Positions 37,104 through 45,445 of a stretch of DNA of 64,000 nucleotides are shown here, in pieces; the stretch's first letter is position 1, and every line of letters begins with the position of its first letter. A program made the translations under genes and the position numbers. This DNA comes from Shimia isoporae (GTDB lineage: Bacteria; Pseudomonadota; Alphaproteobacteria; Rhodobacterales; Rhodobacteraceae): positions 434,001 through 498,000 of the forward strand of contig NZ_SMGR01000002.1 of NCBI RefSeq assembly GCF_004346865.1. The letters run 5' to 3'. The notes under the pieces are model-generated. The model searched no databases. It worked only from the letters and a program-made list of their open reading frames with translations, and was not told where the DNA came from.

Positions 37104-38009
37104 TCACTCACGGATCACACCGAGATCTGCCCAACTGATCTCGGATGCAAGGTCGGCTGCCTCGCGGACAAAATGCGGCGCGGTGTCTTCAAACCGGGCA
37201 AAAAAACGCAGCGCATCGGGGCACCAAAGATACCGCAGCGCTTCTAGCTTGCCGGTCGCCAACTCCTGTCGAACCATGCTCTCGGGAAGGCATGCCACAC
37301 CAAGACCCTCGATTGTCATCTGGATACAGGCCGACATATTCGTGGAAGGCACGATCCGCGCTGACACGTCAGGGAAACCCTCGACGTGATCTTGAATTTG
37401 TTCAAATGGCAGTGTGCCGCGGGCGTGCGTGAGGATCGGAAACCGAGCCAGTTCCGGCCAGTTCAATACCCTGCGCCCGATGTCCAGCACAGGTGCCCCC
37501 ACCCAGATATACGGAAAGCTTCCAAGGGGCAGCGCCGTGGCTGAGGTCCGGCCGAACGGCCCGCTCTGGAGGGCCAAGTCCAGCGACCGGTCAAACAACG
37601 CCTCCGACAGGTTGGCCGACAAATCCACCGTCAGATCGACATCGATGTTGGGAAACCGTTCCTTGAGCCCAGACAGGTAGGGCACCAGCCAGCTGTGCGC
37701 GATCATTTCCGTAACCCCCAATCTCAGCACCCCGTCAAACAAAGCGTCGTCCCCGGCGCCGGACACGAAATCGTCCATTGCCGCCAGCACCTGTCGCGCT
37801 TTGTCCAACATGCTTTCACCGAACGGTGTCAGCCGCACCGACCCCGCGTCTCGGTCCATCAGTTTGCGTCCCAATTGCGCCTCGAGCGCAGCAATTCGGG
37901 CGGACACATTTGGCTGGGTTGTGTTGAGCCGTTCCGCGGCCCGCCGGAACCCACCCAGATCAGCGACCTGAACAAATGTTTCCAGCTGCTTCAGATTAAT
38001 CTGAGCCAA
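37104..38009 (-). CDS. LysR-family transcriptional regulator
   Basis: A 301-residue regulator: LKQLETFVQVADLGGFRRAAERLNTTQPNVSARIAALE is the winged helix, and LRLGVTEMIAHSWLVPYL begins the effector domain. The start appears to be TTG at 38009: GGAG lies 7 bases upstream and no ATG or GTG fits the conserved N-terminus. A TTG start suggests low expression. It begins 3 bases after the paaX-like stop and lies upstream of hyuA on the same strand, so hyuA-hyuB and the following genes are the likely targets. Confidence 0.87.
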   Translation of the reverse strand: MAQINLKQLETFVQVADLGGFRRAAERLNTTQPNVSARIAALEAQLGRKLMDRDAGSVRLTPFGESMLDKARQVLAAMDDFVSGAGDDALFDGVLRLGVTEMIAHSWLVPYLSGLKERFPNIDVDLTVDLSANLSEALFDRSLDLALQSGPFGRTSATALPLGSFPYIWVGAPVLDIGRRVLNWPELARFPILTHARGTLPFEQIQDHVEGFPDVSARIVPSTNMSACIQMTIEGLGVACLPESMVRQELATGKLEALRYLWCPDALRFFARFEDTAPHFVREAADLASEISWADLGVIRE

Positions 38010-38012
38010 TCG

Positions 38013-38795
38013 TTACTCCAGTGAACTCAATGCAGGACGCTCAAAACGGCTTAGTGCGTCAAGCACCACATCCCGGCAACGCGCGCCTGCCCATCCATCT
38101 TTCAGAACCAGATCGGGCAACGCACCGTGCCGCAGCCGCAACCGCCTCCAATGGTGCAATATGGCCAGACGCAACGCTGTGCGCGCCACCAGATCTTCCG
38201 GCAACTCGGCTTTCAAAAGCGGCATGACCACCTCGCGCAAGGCATCGTATTCGCTGCTGATATCTTTCGGCGATAAAGCATCCTGCACCCAGTCCGGCGG
38301 TGACGCCTCGTTGTAAGGTGTGCACAGCCAGTTTGAAGGAACACCCTCCGCACCGACAACAAGTCCCGAGCGCGATGTCAGCACGGTGCCATCCTCGGGC
38401 ATCAATTCCGCGAACTCCGGGGCTGCCATCTGGGGCGGTCCGACAATCAGAAAGACGCCACCCGATCGAGTCGGCGCTTCGCCGTAAACATGCGGCCTCA
38501 CGCGTTCCGTTTCCGCCCAACCCTTGGCCGTAAGCTGATGCCGCGACCTGCGGCCTTCGCGGTGCGTCTCGATCCAACCATCGTTGCGCAACCTGTGCAC
38601 CGCCACCCTGAGCGCTTGGTTGTTGATCCCCATCGGGGCCACCAGCGCATCCAGTTGCCGCGCACTCAAAGTGTCTGCGGGTGCCTGCAACAGATCGCCC
38701 AGAACTGTCACGACAACCGACCAGACCTTGATCGGGCCGATCTCTGCCACACGGGCAATATTCTGTTGCAGTTCAGAGGCTTCCAATGTGATCAC
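38013..38795 (-). CDS. PaaX-family transcriptional repressor
   Basis: A 260-residue protein. The N-terminal winged helix (IKVWSVVVTVLGDLLQ... ALRVAVHRLRNDGWIETHREGRRS) and the central and C-terminal parts (SNWLCTPYNEA; ARTALRLAILHHWRRLRLRHG) match PaaX, the phenylacetyl-CoA-responsive repressor. Here no phenylacetate genes are near; the divergent genes encode an acyl-CoA carboxyltransferase and partners, so an acyl-CoA ligand is likely. The start is GTG 38795 by default; no good Shine-Dalgarno sequence is visible and a TTG at 38786 is possible. Confidence 0.85.
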   Translation of the reverse strand: MITLEASELQQNIARVAEIGPIKVWSVVVTVLGDLLQAPADTLSARQLDALVAPMGINNQALRVAVHRLRNDGWIETHREGRRSRHQLTAKGWAETERVRPHVYGEAPTRSGGVFLIVGPPQMAAPEFAELMPEDGTVLTSRSGLVVGAEGVPSNWLCTPYNEASPPDWVQDALSPKDISSEYDALREVVMPLLKAELPEDLVARTALRLAILHHWRRLRLRHGALPDLVLKDGWAGARCRDVVLDALSRFERPALSSLE

Positions 38796-38962
38796 CTGAA
38801 TTCGTTTTGTGCACCTACACTAAGGGAGCCGCTGGGCCGGCTCAAGCCGACCTGCCGGATGCGTCGCACGTGACGTCACAATTTCTGCGACTTGCCGCGA
38901 CGAAAAGCACGGCACAAACTGGTTTCAAATATCGGGACGGCGTCAGGAGGAGGACCCAACCC

Positions 38963-40582
38963 ATGTGGACCGGACCAAAGGTCACCTCGGCGGACCCCGC
39001 GTTTGCCGGAAACCGCGCTGCTATGCTGGCCGCCATAGACGAGTTGCGCTCGTTGGAAAACCGCACCGCACAGAAATCCGAAGAACGCCGCCCCCGCTTT
39101 GAGTCGCGCGGCCAGATCACGCCGCGTGACCGGCTTGCACGTCTGCTCGATCCGGGGCAGCCCTTTTTGCGCCTGCACAGTCTCGCCGGCTACATGGCCG
39201 ACAGTAAGGACCCCGAAAAGTCCCTACCCGGGTCGACCTTCATTATGGGCATCGGCGTTGTCTCCGGTGTCCGATGCATGATCGTGATCGACGACAGTGG
39301 CATCAATGCTGGCGCTCTCAGCCCAAAATCCCTGCAAGCCATGCTGTCCGCTCAGGACATCGCGCTGCGGCAGAAACTGCCCTTCCTGCATCTGGTGGAA
39401 AGCGCTGGCGCAAACCTGATGAACTATCAGGTCGAGGACTGGGCGCTCGGAGGAGGCGTCTTCCGCAACCTCGCGAAACTCTCGGCAGCCGGACTTCCGA
39501 CAATCGCCGTCCTGCATGGCCCGTCCACCGCTGGCGGCGCCTACATGCCCGGCCTGTCTGATTATGTGATCGGTGTGAAGAAGAACGGCATGGCTGCGCT
39601 GGCGGGTGCCGCGCTGGTAAATGCCGCAACCGGCGAAGTTGCGAAAGACGCAGACCTAGGTGGCGCCGAAATGCACGCCACCAAGTCCGGCCTTGTCGAA
39701 TATCTTGCCGACGATGACATCCACGCTATAGCACTGGCCCGCCGTGTCATGGCGCGACTGGACTGGAACCGCGACCTACCACCGTTGGACGCCCGCACCT
39801 TCGCGGAACCGGCTCACCCGATCGACGATATCGCCGGTGTCGTTCCGGCCGACTGGTCCACGCCTTATGACGCCCGTGAACTGGTTGCGCGCCTTGTGGA
39901 CGGATCTGATTTTGACGAGTTCAAACCGGGGTTTGGCGCTGCAACGCTCTGCCTACAAGCGCAGGTGCACGGCCATACCGTTGGCATTCTTGCCAACAAC
40001 GGCCCGATCGATCCAGCAGGCGCCAATAAGGCGACCCACTTCATTCAGGCCTGCGATCAGGCCGGAACGCCGCTCGTTTTCCTCAATAACACCACCGGCT
40101 ACATGGTTGGCACCGCCTATGAGCAGGCGGGCATGATCAAACACGGCTCCAAGATGATTCAAGCCGTCTCCAACACCCGCGTTCCAAAGCTGACTTTCTA
40201 CTGCGGCGCATCTTTCGGCGCTGGCAACTACGGGATGTGCGGGGTCGCATACGAACCGGATTTCCTTTTTGCATGGCCCAATTCCCGTTCCGGCGTCATG
40301 GGCGGCGCACAGGCTGCCAAGACCATGAGCCTCGTGGCTCGCGCAGGCGCAGCGCGGAAAGGCATCGAGCTGGACGATGACCGTATGGCGCAGCAAGAAG
40401 CCGCTATTCAGGGTTTGTTTGACGCGCAATCCTCGCCCTTCGTGACATCTGGCAAGGTTCTGGATCACGGAGTGATCGATCCGCGCGACACCCGCAAGAT
40501 TATCGCCTTTTGTCTCGACACATGCGGCGAGGCCCGCCGTCGAACCCTCAACCCCAACGCCTTTGGCGTCGCAAGAATGTAA
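38963..40582 (+). CDS. Acyl-CoA carboxylase carboxyltransferase subunit (methylcrotonyl/geranyl-CoA type)
   Basis: A 539-residue crotonase-like carboxyltransferase that moves CO2 from biotin to an acyl-CoA. The N-domain contains HGPSTAGGAYMPGLSDY; the C-domain contains FLNNTTGYMVGTAYEQAGMI and YCGASFGAGNYGMCGVAYEP. These follow the MCC-beta / geranyl-CoA carboxylase AtuC pattern more than propionyl-CoA carboxylase. No biotin carboxylase/BCCP partner is encoded beside it. AGGAGG lies about 12 bases before ATG 38963; the frame to 38807 has no family similarity. First gene of a four-gene set divergent from the paaX-like repressor. Confidence 0.88.
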   Translation: MWTGPKVTSADPAFAGNRAAMLAAIDELRSLENRTAQKSEERRPRFESRGQITPRDRLARLLDPGQPFLRLHSLAGYMADSKDPEKSLPGSTFIMGIGVVSGVRCMIVIDDSGINAGALSPKSLQAMLSAQDIALRQKLPFLHLVESAGANLMNYQVEDWALGGGVFRNLAKLSAAGLPTIAVLHGPSTAGGAYMPGLSDYVIGVKKNGMAALAGAALVNAATGEVAKDADLGGAEMHATKSGLVEYLADDDIHAIALARRVMARLDWNRDLPPLDARTFAEPAHPIDDIAGVVPADWSTPYDARELVARLVDGSDFDEFKPGFGAATLCLQAQVHGHTVGILANNGPIDPAGANKATHFIQACDQAGTPLVFLNNTTGYMVGTAYEQAGMIKHGSKMIQAVSNTRVPKLTFYCGASFGAGNYGMCGVAYEPDFLFAWPNSRSGVMGGAQAAKTMSLVARAGAARKGIELDDDRMAQQEAAIQGLFDAQSSPFVTSGKVLDHGVIDPRDTRKIIAFCLDTCGEARRRTLNPNAFGVARM

Positions 40583-40586
40583 GACC

Positions 40587-41399
40587 ATGACCCAGCCCCC
40601 CACCTTGGCCCAGGCCGACGATTTTCTGTCCGAATCTGAAACCCTCTACGCAGCACTCTCGGGCCTTGATGACACGGCGCTGCGCCAAGTCACTCAGTAC
40701 AAGCGTTGGACCATCGAAGACGTCCTTGTGCACCTGCACTTCTGGAACATTGCCGCTGATCTGTCCGCAACGGACGAGACCGCGCTTCAGGAGCGGGTTG
40801 GCGCTGTCATGACGTCACTCAAGGAAACCGGCTCCATGCGATCGGCAGAAAACGCCGCGATTTCTGAGCGTGGCTCGGATTTGCGTGAAGCATGGATCAC
40901 CAATGCCCGCGACATGGCGGCGCGTTGGCGGGAAATGGACCCGAAATCGCGATTGTCTTGGGTGGGCCCTTCCATGTCCGCTCGCTCGTCAATCACCGCC
41001 CGCCAGATGGAAACATGGGCTCACGGATTTGAAGTCTTTGATGTCCTTGGGCGCTCCCGCAGCGAAACTGACCGGATCAAAAACATCGTCGTACTTGGCG
41101 TGAACACATTTGGCTGGTCCCATCAGGTGCATTCGCTTCCGGTCCCCGAAAAAATGCCAAGGCTCAGCCTGACGGCCCCTTCCGGCGAAGTCTGGACCTT
41201 CGGCGAGGACACAGAAAACACCATCACGGGCCCAGCCGTAGATTTCGCTGCCGTAGTCACCCAGACCCGCGCCATTGCCGATACCAACCTGACCGTCGAA
41301 GGCACCGCCGCTCAGATTTGGATGAACAATGCCCAGTGTTTTGCCGGTCCACCGGAAACCCCGCCCGCTGTCGGCAGTCGTCACAAAAAGGGTGTTTAA
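40587..41399 (+). CDS. TIGR03084-type protein (DinB/maleylpyruvate-isomerase-like fold)
   Basis: A 270-residue protein starting 4 bases after the carboxyltransferase stop. The N-terminal half has a DinB/mycothiol-isomerase-like helical pattern with WTIEDVLVHLHFWNIAADL and ARQMETWAHGFEVFDVLG, whose histidines could bind a metal. FGWSHQVHSLPVP and the C-terminal NAQCFAGPPETPP recall the TIGR03084 family of unknown function, known to accompany acyl-CoA carboxylase genes. The next gene begins immediately at its stop (TAA then ATG), so co-expression is likely. Assigning an enzymatic activity would be a guess. Confidence 0.72.
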   Translation: MTQPPTLAQADDFLSESETLYAALSGLDDTALRQVTQYKRWTIEDVLVHLHFWNIAADLSATDETALQERVGAVMTSLKETGSMRSAENAAISERGSDLREAWITNARDMAARWREMDPKSRLSWVGPSMSARSSITARQMETWAHGFEVFDVLGRSRSETDRIKNIVVLGVNTFGWSHQVHSLPVPEKMPRLSLTAPSGEVWTFGEDTENTITGPAVDFAAVVTQTRAIADTNLTVEGTAAQIWMNNAQCFAGPPETPPAVGSRHKKGV

Positions 41400-42257
41400 A
41401 TGACCAAGGCCATTCTGACCTGCGCGCTCAACGGAGTGCTAACGGACCCAACCCAGCATCCCGTACCAGTGACTCCGGAACAATGCGCAGCATCCGCCCG
41501 CGAAGCGATGGACGCAGGTGCCGCAGTCATCCACATCCACTTTCGCCAACAGGAAGCGGGCAAGGGTCACCTGCCGAGTTGGGACCCCGCCGTCGCAACC
41601 GAGATAGTCGACGCCATTCGCGCCAGCTGTCCCGGAATCCTGATCAATGCGACCACCGGCGTCGTGGGGCCGGATTATTCCGGCGCTCTGGACTGCGTCC
41701 GCGCCCTCAAACCCGAGATCGCCGCCTGCAATGCTGGATCATTGAACTACCTCAAATTGCGTTCCAACGGGGATTGGGCATGGCCGCCGATGGTGTTCGA
41801 AAACACCCCTGCCAAAATCCAAGACCACCTCGACGTGATGTCGCAAACCAATACGCTGCCTGAATTCGAGTGTTTTGACACCGGCATCGTCCGATCCGTG
41901 GCCATGTATGTCAAAAACGGAATGACAGATCGTGCGCAATACAACCTCGTCATGGGCGTGGCCTCCGGCATGCCAGTGAGCCCCGATCTACTCGAATTCC
42001 TGATGCCCTACATTCTGGACGGAAGCAGTTGGCAAGCGACCCTGATCGGACGGGAGGAAATCTGGTCGACGCACCAAAAGGCCGCTGATTTGGGCGGCAT
42101 GCTGAGAACGGGTGTCGAAGACACGTTCTATCTACCGGACGGTTCGAAAACACGCTCCAACGGCGAACTGATCGAAGCGCTGGCAACATGCGCCGAGAAT
42201 GCGGGACGGGGGATTGCCAGCCCGGAAGAGGCCCGGCAGATGCTCGGCATCCTCTGA
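41400..42257 (+). CDS. BKACE (DUF849) beta-keto acid cleavage enzyme
   Basis: A 285-residue TIM-barrel protein. BKACE enzymes, such as 3-keto-5-aminohexanoate cleavage enzyme Kce, use Zn2+ to split a beta-keto acid with acetyl-CoA. Seen: AVIHIHFRQQ with the two zinc-ligand histidines (His45, His47), CNAGSLNYL and GGMLRTGVEDTFYL with the third ligand region. The usual R-D/N after the HxH pair is R-Q here, so the substrate pocket may differ. It follows the TIGR03084-type gene with zero gap. Confidence 0.87.
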   Translation: MTKAILTCALNGVLTDPTQHPVPVTPEQCAASAREAMDAGAAVIHIHFRQQEAGKGHLPSWDPAVATEIVDAIRASCPGILINATTGVVGPDYSGALDCVRALKPEIAACNAGSLNYLKLRSNGDWAWPPMVFENTPAKIQDHLDVMSQTNTLPEFECFDTGIVRSVAMYVKNGMTDRAQYNLVMGVASGMPVSPDLLEFLMPYILDGSSWQATLIGREEIWSTHQKAADLGGMLRTGVEDTFYLPDGSKTRSNGELIEALATCAENAGRGIASPEEARQMLGIL

Positions 42258-42324
42258 GAAACGGGACCAAGCCTTTCCACAATCCCCGCCTTGACCCTGT
42301 CGCCACCCAAGCCATAGTCGCGGC

Positions 42325-43080
42325 ATGTTGGACCTTTTACCCCCCGACCTGTCTCATGCCGCTGCTCTTGCGTTGCTTGCCACCAGCTTCGCCGGTTCGT
42401 TCATTACAGCTGCCTTCGGCATCGGCGGTGGCGTAGCCTTTCTAGGTGCCTGCGCAATTCTGTTGCCGCCGGCTGCCATCATCCCTGTGCACGGAGTGGT
42501 TCAGCTTGGCTCAAACGGCATTCGGGCCCTGATGTTCTTTCGTCACATCATGTGGTCCACCTTGCCAGCATTTATTGTGGGCTCGCTGATCGGGGTCGCG
42601 ATTGGTGGCAGCGTGGTGGTCGCCCTGCCGGGGTGGGTGGTGCAATCCGTGGTCGGTTTGTTCATCCTTTGGGTTGTCTTTTCTCACCCGCCTCGCTGGA
42701 TGTCCCACATGCCGCTCGTTACCGGTTTGATTTCCAGCTTTCTCACGATGTTCTTCGGTGCCACAGGTCCCTTTGTGGCTGGCTACGTCAAAGCGCTAAA
42801 TCTTGATCGTCACGCCCACACCGCCGCCCACGCAACACTGATGACAATCCAACACGGGCTAAAGGTCGCTATGTTCGGATTTCTTGGCTTTGCCTTTTCC
42901 GATTGGGCACTTTTTATCGCCGCCCTGATCGCCACCGGAGCGATCGGCACATGGGTCGGAAAGCACGTGTTGGGCCGCATGACCGATCTTGGCTTCCACC
43001 GCATCCTGAACGTGATTCTGGTGCTGATCGCCTTACGCCTGATCTGGGGTGGAACCAGCGCTTACTTAACGATGCCCTGA
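42325..43080 (+). CDS. TauE/SafE-family membrane permease
   Basis: A 251-residue protein with about seven or eight hydrophobic segments and the repeated half motif (ALLATSFAGSFITAAFGIGGG near the start; ITGLISSF-like VTGLISSFLTMFFGATGP after the middle). The family exports sulfite, sulfoacetate or other organic anions. It lies 67 bp after the BKACE gene and may export a product of that set, or be independent. Confidence 0.85.
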   Translation: MLDLLPPDLSHAAALALLATSFAGSFITAAFGIGGGVAFLGACAILLPPAAIIPVHGVVQLGSNGIRALMFFRHIMWSTLPAFIVGSLIGVAIGGSVVVALPGWVVQSVVGLFILWVVFSHPPRWMSHMPLVTGLISSFLTMFFGATGPFVAGYVKALNLDRHAHTAAHATLMTIQHGLKVAMFGFLGFAFSDWALFIAALIATGAIGTWVGKHVLGRMTDLGFHRILNVILVLIALRLIWGGTSAYLTMP

Positions 43081-43260
43081 CGCACGCCAACCCTGATAAA
43101 CCGTACCGACGTTTTGCAGACGTAACACCGACGTTTTACAGAAAGCCGACCGGATCCCGCCCCGATCCCTCACTCGCGACCAAGCGCATTGTCGCCTGTG
43201 CGCCTTGGCCGCAAGCCTGCCAACCTTGAAATGCAGGAAAAATGGGCGTAATGGCCCGCT

Positions 43261-44169
43261 ATGTTTACCGTTTGCGCCCTCTACCATTTCACCCGTTTTG
43301 ACGACCACGCAGCTCTGCGCCCGCCGCTTATGGAACTGTGCCTGAATGAAGGTATCACCGGCACTCTGCTGCTTGCCCACGAAGGCATCAACGGCACCAT
43401 TGCTGGCCCGCGCAAAGGCATTGAAGCGGTGATTGCTCATATCAAATCTTTGCCCGGTTGCGAGAACTTCGAATGGAAGCTCAGCACAGCCTCCGAAAAG
43501 CCTTTTCCACGCATGAAAGTGAAGCTGAAGAAAGAGATCGTTACCCTCGGTCAACCCAACGTCGACCCGACGGCACACGTGGGCAACTATGTGAATCCGG
43601 AAGACTGGAACGAGCTGATCCAGTCGCCGGACGTGGTTACCATCGATACCCGGAACGACTACGAAGTGGCCATCGGTACATTTCAGGGAGCAATTGACCC
43701 GGAAACGGCATCTTTTCGCGATTTTCCCGCTTGGTGGGAAGAGAACAAAGACCGCTTCCACAACAAGCGCATCGCCATGTTCTGCACCGGAGGAATCCGC
43801 TGTGAAAAGTCTACAAATTTCCTGATGAGTCAGGGCGTTGAGGACGTTTATCACTTGAAGGGCGGCATCCTGAAATACCTTGAAGAAGTGCCACAGGAAG
43901 ACAGCACTTGGGACGGCGAATGCTTCGTCTTTGACGGTCGCGTCTCCGTAGGCCACGGACTGAAGGAAGGTCCACATCTTCTGTGTCACGCCTGCCGTCG
44001 ACCCATAATGCCTGAGGACGCGAACCGACCTGAATACGAAGCCGGCGTCAGCTGTCACCACTGCGTCGACGAGTACTCCGAAGCGGACAAAGACCGCTTC
44101 CGTGAGCGCCAAAAGCAGATGGAACTGGCACGCAAACGCGGCGAGCAACACATCATCGGCGTGGACTGA
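43261..44169 (+). CDS. trhO: tRNA uridine(34) hydroxylase (rhodanese family)
   Basis: A 302-residue enzyme that forms 5-hydroxyuridine at tRNA wobble position 34. The N-terminal acylphosphatase-like part is FTVCALYHFTRFDD... GTLLLAHEGINGTIAG. The rhodanese domain has TIDTRNDYEVAIGTF and AMFCTGGIRCEKSTNF (active-site Cys175). The C-terminal CHACRRP and CHHC cysteines may bind a metal. This is the second tRNA wobble-uridine enzyme in the window besides MnmD. No strong Shine-Dalgarno sequence was seen. Confidence 0.92.
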   Translation: MFTVCALYHFTRFDDHAALRPPLMELCLNEGITGTLLLAHEGINGTIAGPRKGIEAVIAHIKSLPGCENFEWKLSTASEKPFPRMKVKLKKEIVTLGQPNVDPTAHVGNYVNPEDWNELIQSPDVVTIDTRNDYEVAIGTFQGAIDPETASFRDFPAWWEENKDRFHNKRIAMFCTGGIRCEKSTNFLMSQGVEDVYHLKGGILKYLEEVPQEDSTWDGECFVFDGRVSVGHGLKEGPHLLCHACRRPIMPEDANRPEYEAGVSCHHCVDEYSEADKDRFRERQKQMELARKRGEQHIIGVD

Positions 44170-44219
44170 ACCACACTAATGCACATTTCGATCGGCTTTA
44201 ACCGGTCTGCGTGAGAGCT

Positions 44220-44696
44220 TTAGGTTCGGTAGAAGTAATAACGGTCAGGCGCGACTGTTTCCGGCCCACGTACTTGCTCGAACCCGACCAACGGCTGACC
44301 AGACACCAGCACGCCATTCGTCGCCATCACAGGTGCAATCATGGCCGACAGGCGGGCTGCTTCAGCCACGTCCTTTTCTTTCACGCCAAAACCGAAATCA
44401 TAATGCGCGAGTGCGACTTTCGCACCTTGGTCCGCCAGTTTGCGCAACATGTCCTCAGCCTCACCCTCAAGGTAATCTTCCTTTGGAGGGATACAGGATT
44501 GGTGACAGTTCAACGCACGATCTATCACCCAGATCCGGCGATCCGGCGCAATCTCTCGCATGTGGTCATAAGTCCGACCATTTCCCAGCCCCATTTCGAG
44601 GAAGTCGCCTTCCATACTGCCGATTTGGGCGAGACCCCACTCAAGCCCTTCGGCTTGTGCCGCAAGGCGACGCATCATGCTATTGAGACGGCTCAT
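44220..44696 (-). CDS. Class I SAM-dependent methyltransferase
   Basis: A 158-residue small methyltransferase. FLEMGLGNGRTYDHMREIAP is the SAM-binding loop, and VALAHYDFGFG the next strand. Catalytic acceptor not known. It is last gene of the eight-gene glycosyltransferase operon; its ATG overlaps the deacetylase stop (ATGA). It may methylate the glycan, or act on an unrelated small molecule. Confidence 0.8.
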   Translation of the reverse strand: MSRLNSMMRRLAAQAEGLEWGLAQIGSMEGDFLEMGLGNGRTYDHMREIAPDRRIWVIDRALNCHQSCIPPKEDYLEGEAEDMLRKLADQGAKVALAHYDFGFGVKEKDVAEAARLSAMIAPVMATNGVLVSGQPLVGFEQVRGPETVAPDRYYFYRT

Positions 44697-45445
44697 GAAA
44701 ACCCCTTTGTGTCATGGCGATAAAGCCGGACCGGCCCGTCGCGCATTTCCTGCATAAACTGCTGTGAAAAATTCCAGATATCGGCGTCATGCACAAGGTG
44801 GTGCGTGAGATACCCCAGCGGTTCTGCATTGTCCTGCATACCGAGCCTGCGTGCCTGCAAAAGAGCTACGGTTTGCGCCACAAGGTCTTCCGCTGACACC
44901 AGACTTCTCGTCCCACGCCAGAAAATCGGATCAACATGAGTATTTATCTGCGTGATCCCCAACATCGGTTCGGCAGCCTTGCGCGGAAGGTACGTCGACA
45001 GCGCATCAAATCCGAGCTCGGCGAGTAGCGGAAGCAACGCTGTATCAAACCTGTTCCAGGGCGGCACAAACATCGGAGCCAACCGATCCCCGAAAAGCGT
45101 GCGCAGCCGTGTGATGGCCTGTTCCAGATCTGCCCTGGCCGCATCTGCATCCCGTCCCGAACCGAACTCCGCCTTCTTGCCTTCAAGCTGATGGTTTGCG
45201 TGTCCCCAACCATGCACCACAGGTACAAAACAGCTGCTGATCCGCGCAGCGAGAGCCTGCGTCGCATCACGGGGTATGACCGCAAGATGAACCGGCACTC
45301 CGGTGCTTTCGCTTATGGACTCAAGCCGATCTAGGGCCGAAGTCGGCTCAATCGCATCGTCATCACGCCACCATAGCGGCAATTCCAACCCGGCCGCACG
45401 CCACTCGCGAAATTCCTCGCGCAATGGGCTCCAATGCACTTTCAT
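44693..45445 (-). CDS. Polysaccharide-deacetylase family protein
   Basis: A 250-residue NodB-type (carbohydrate esterase 4-like) protein. LPLWWRDDDAIEPT supplies the Asp pair, VVHGWGHANHQLEGKKAEFG the His-x3-His-like metal site, and FVPPWNRFD the catalytic loop. No signal peptide is visible, so it would act in the cytoplasm on a sugar precursor or lipid-linked intermediate, which is unusual for wall deacetylases. Overlaps both neighbours by ATGA. Confidence 0.82.
   Translation of the reverse strand: MKVHWSPLREEFREWRAAGLELPLWWRDDDAIEPTSALDRLESISESTGVPVHLAVIPRDATQALAARISSCFVPVVHGWGHANHQLEGKKAEFGSGRDADAARADLEQAITRLRTLFGDRLAPMFVPPWNRFDTALLPLLAELGFDALSTYLPRKAAEPMLGITQINTHVDPIFWRGTRSLVSAEDLVAQTVALLQARRLGMQDNAEPLGYLTHHLVHDADIWNFSQQFMQEMRDGPVRLYRHDTKGFS

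Noticed and set aside
38807-38962. N-terminal extension of the carboxyltransferase
   Set aside because: The added 52 residues are not family-like, and a Shine-Dalgarno sequence precedes ATG 38963.
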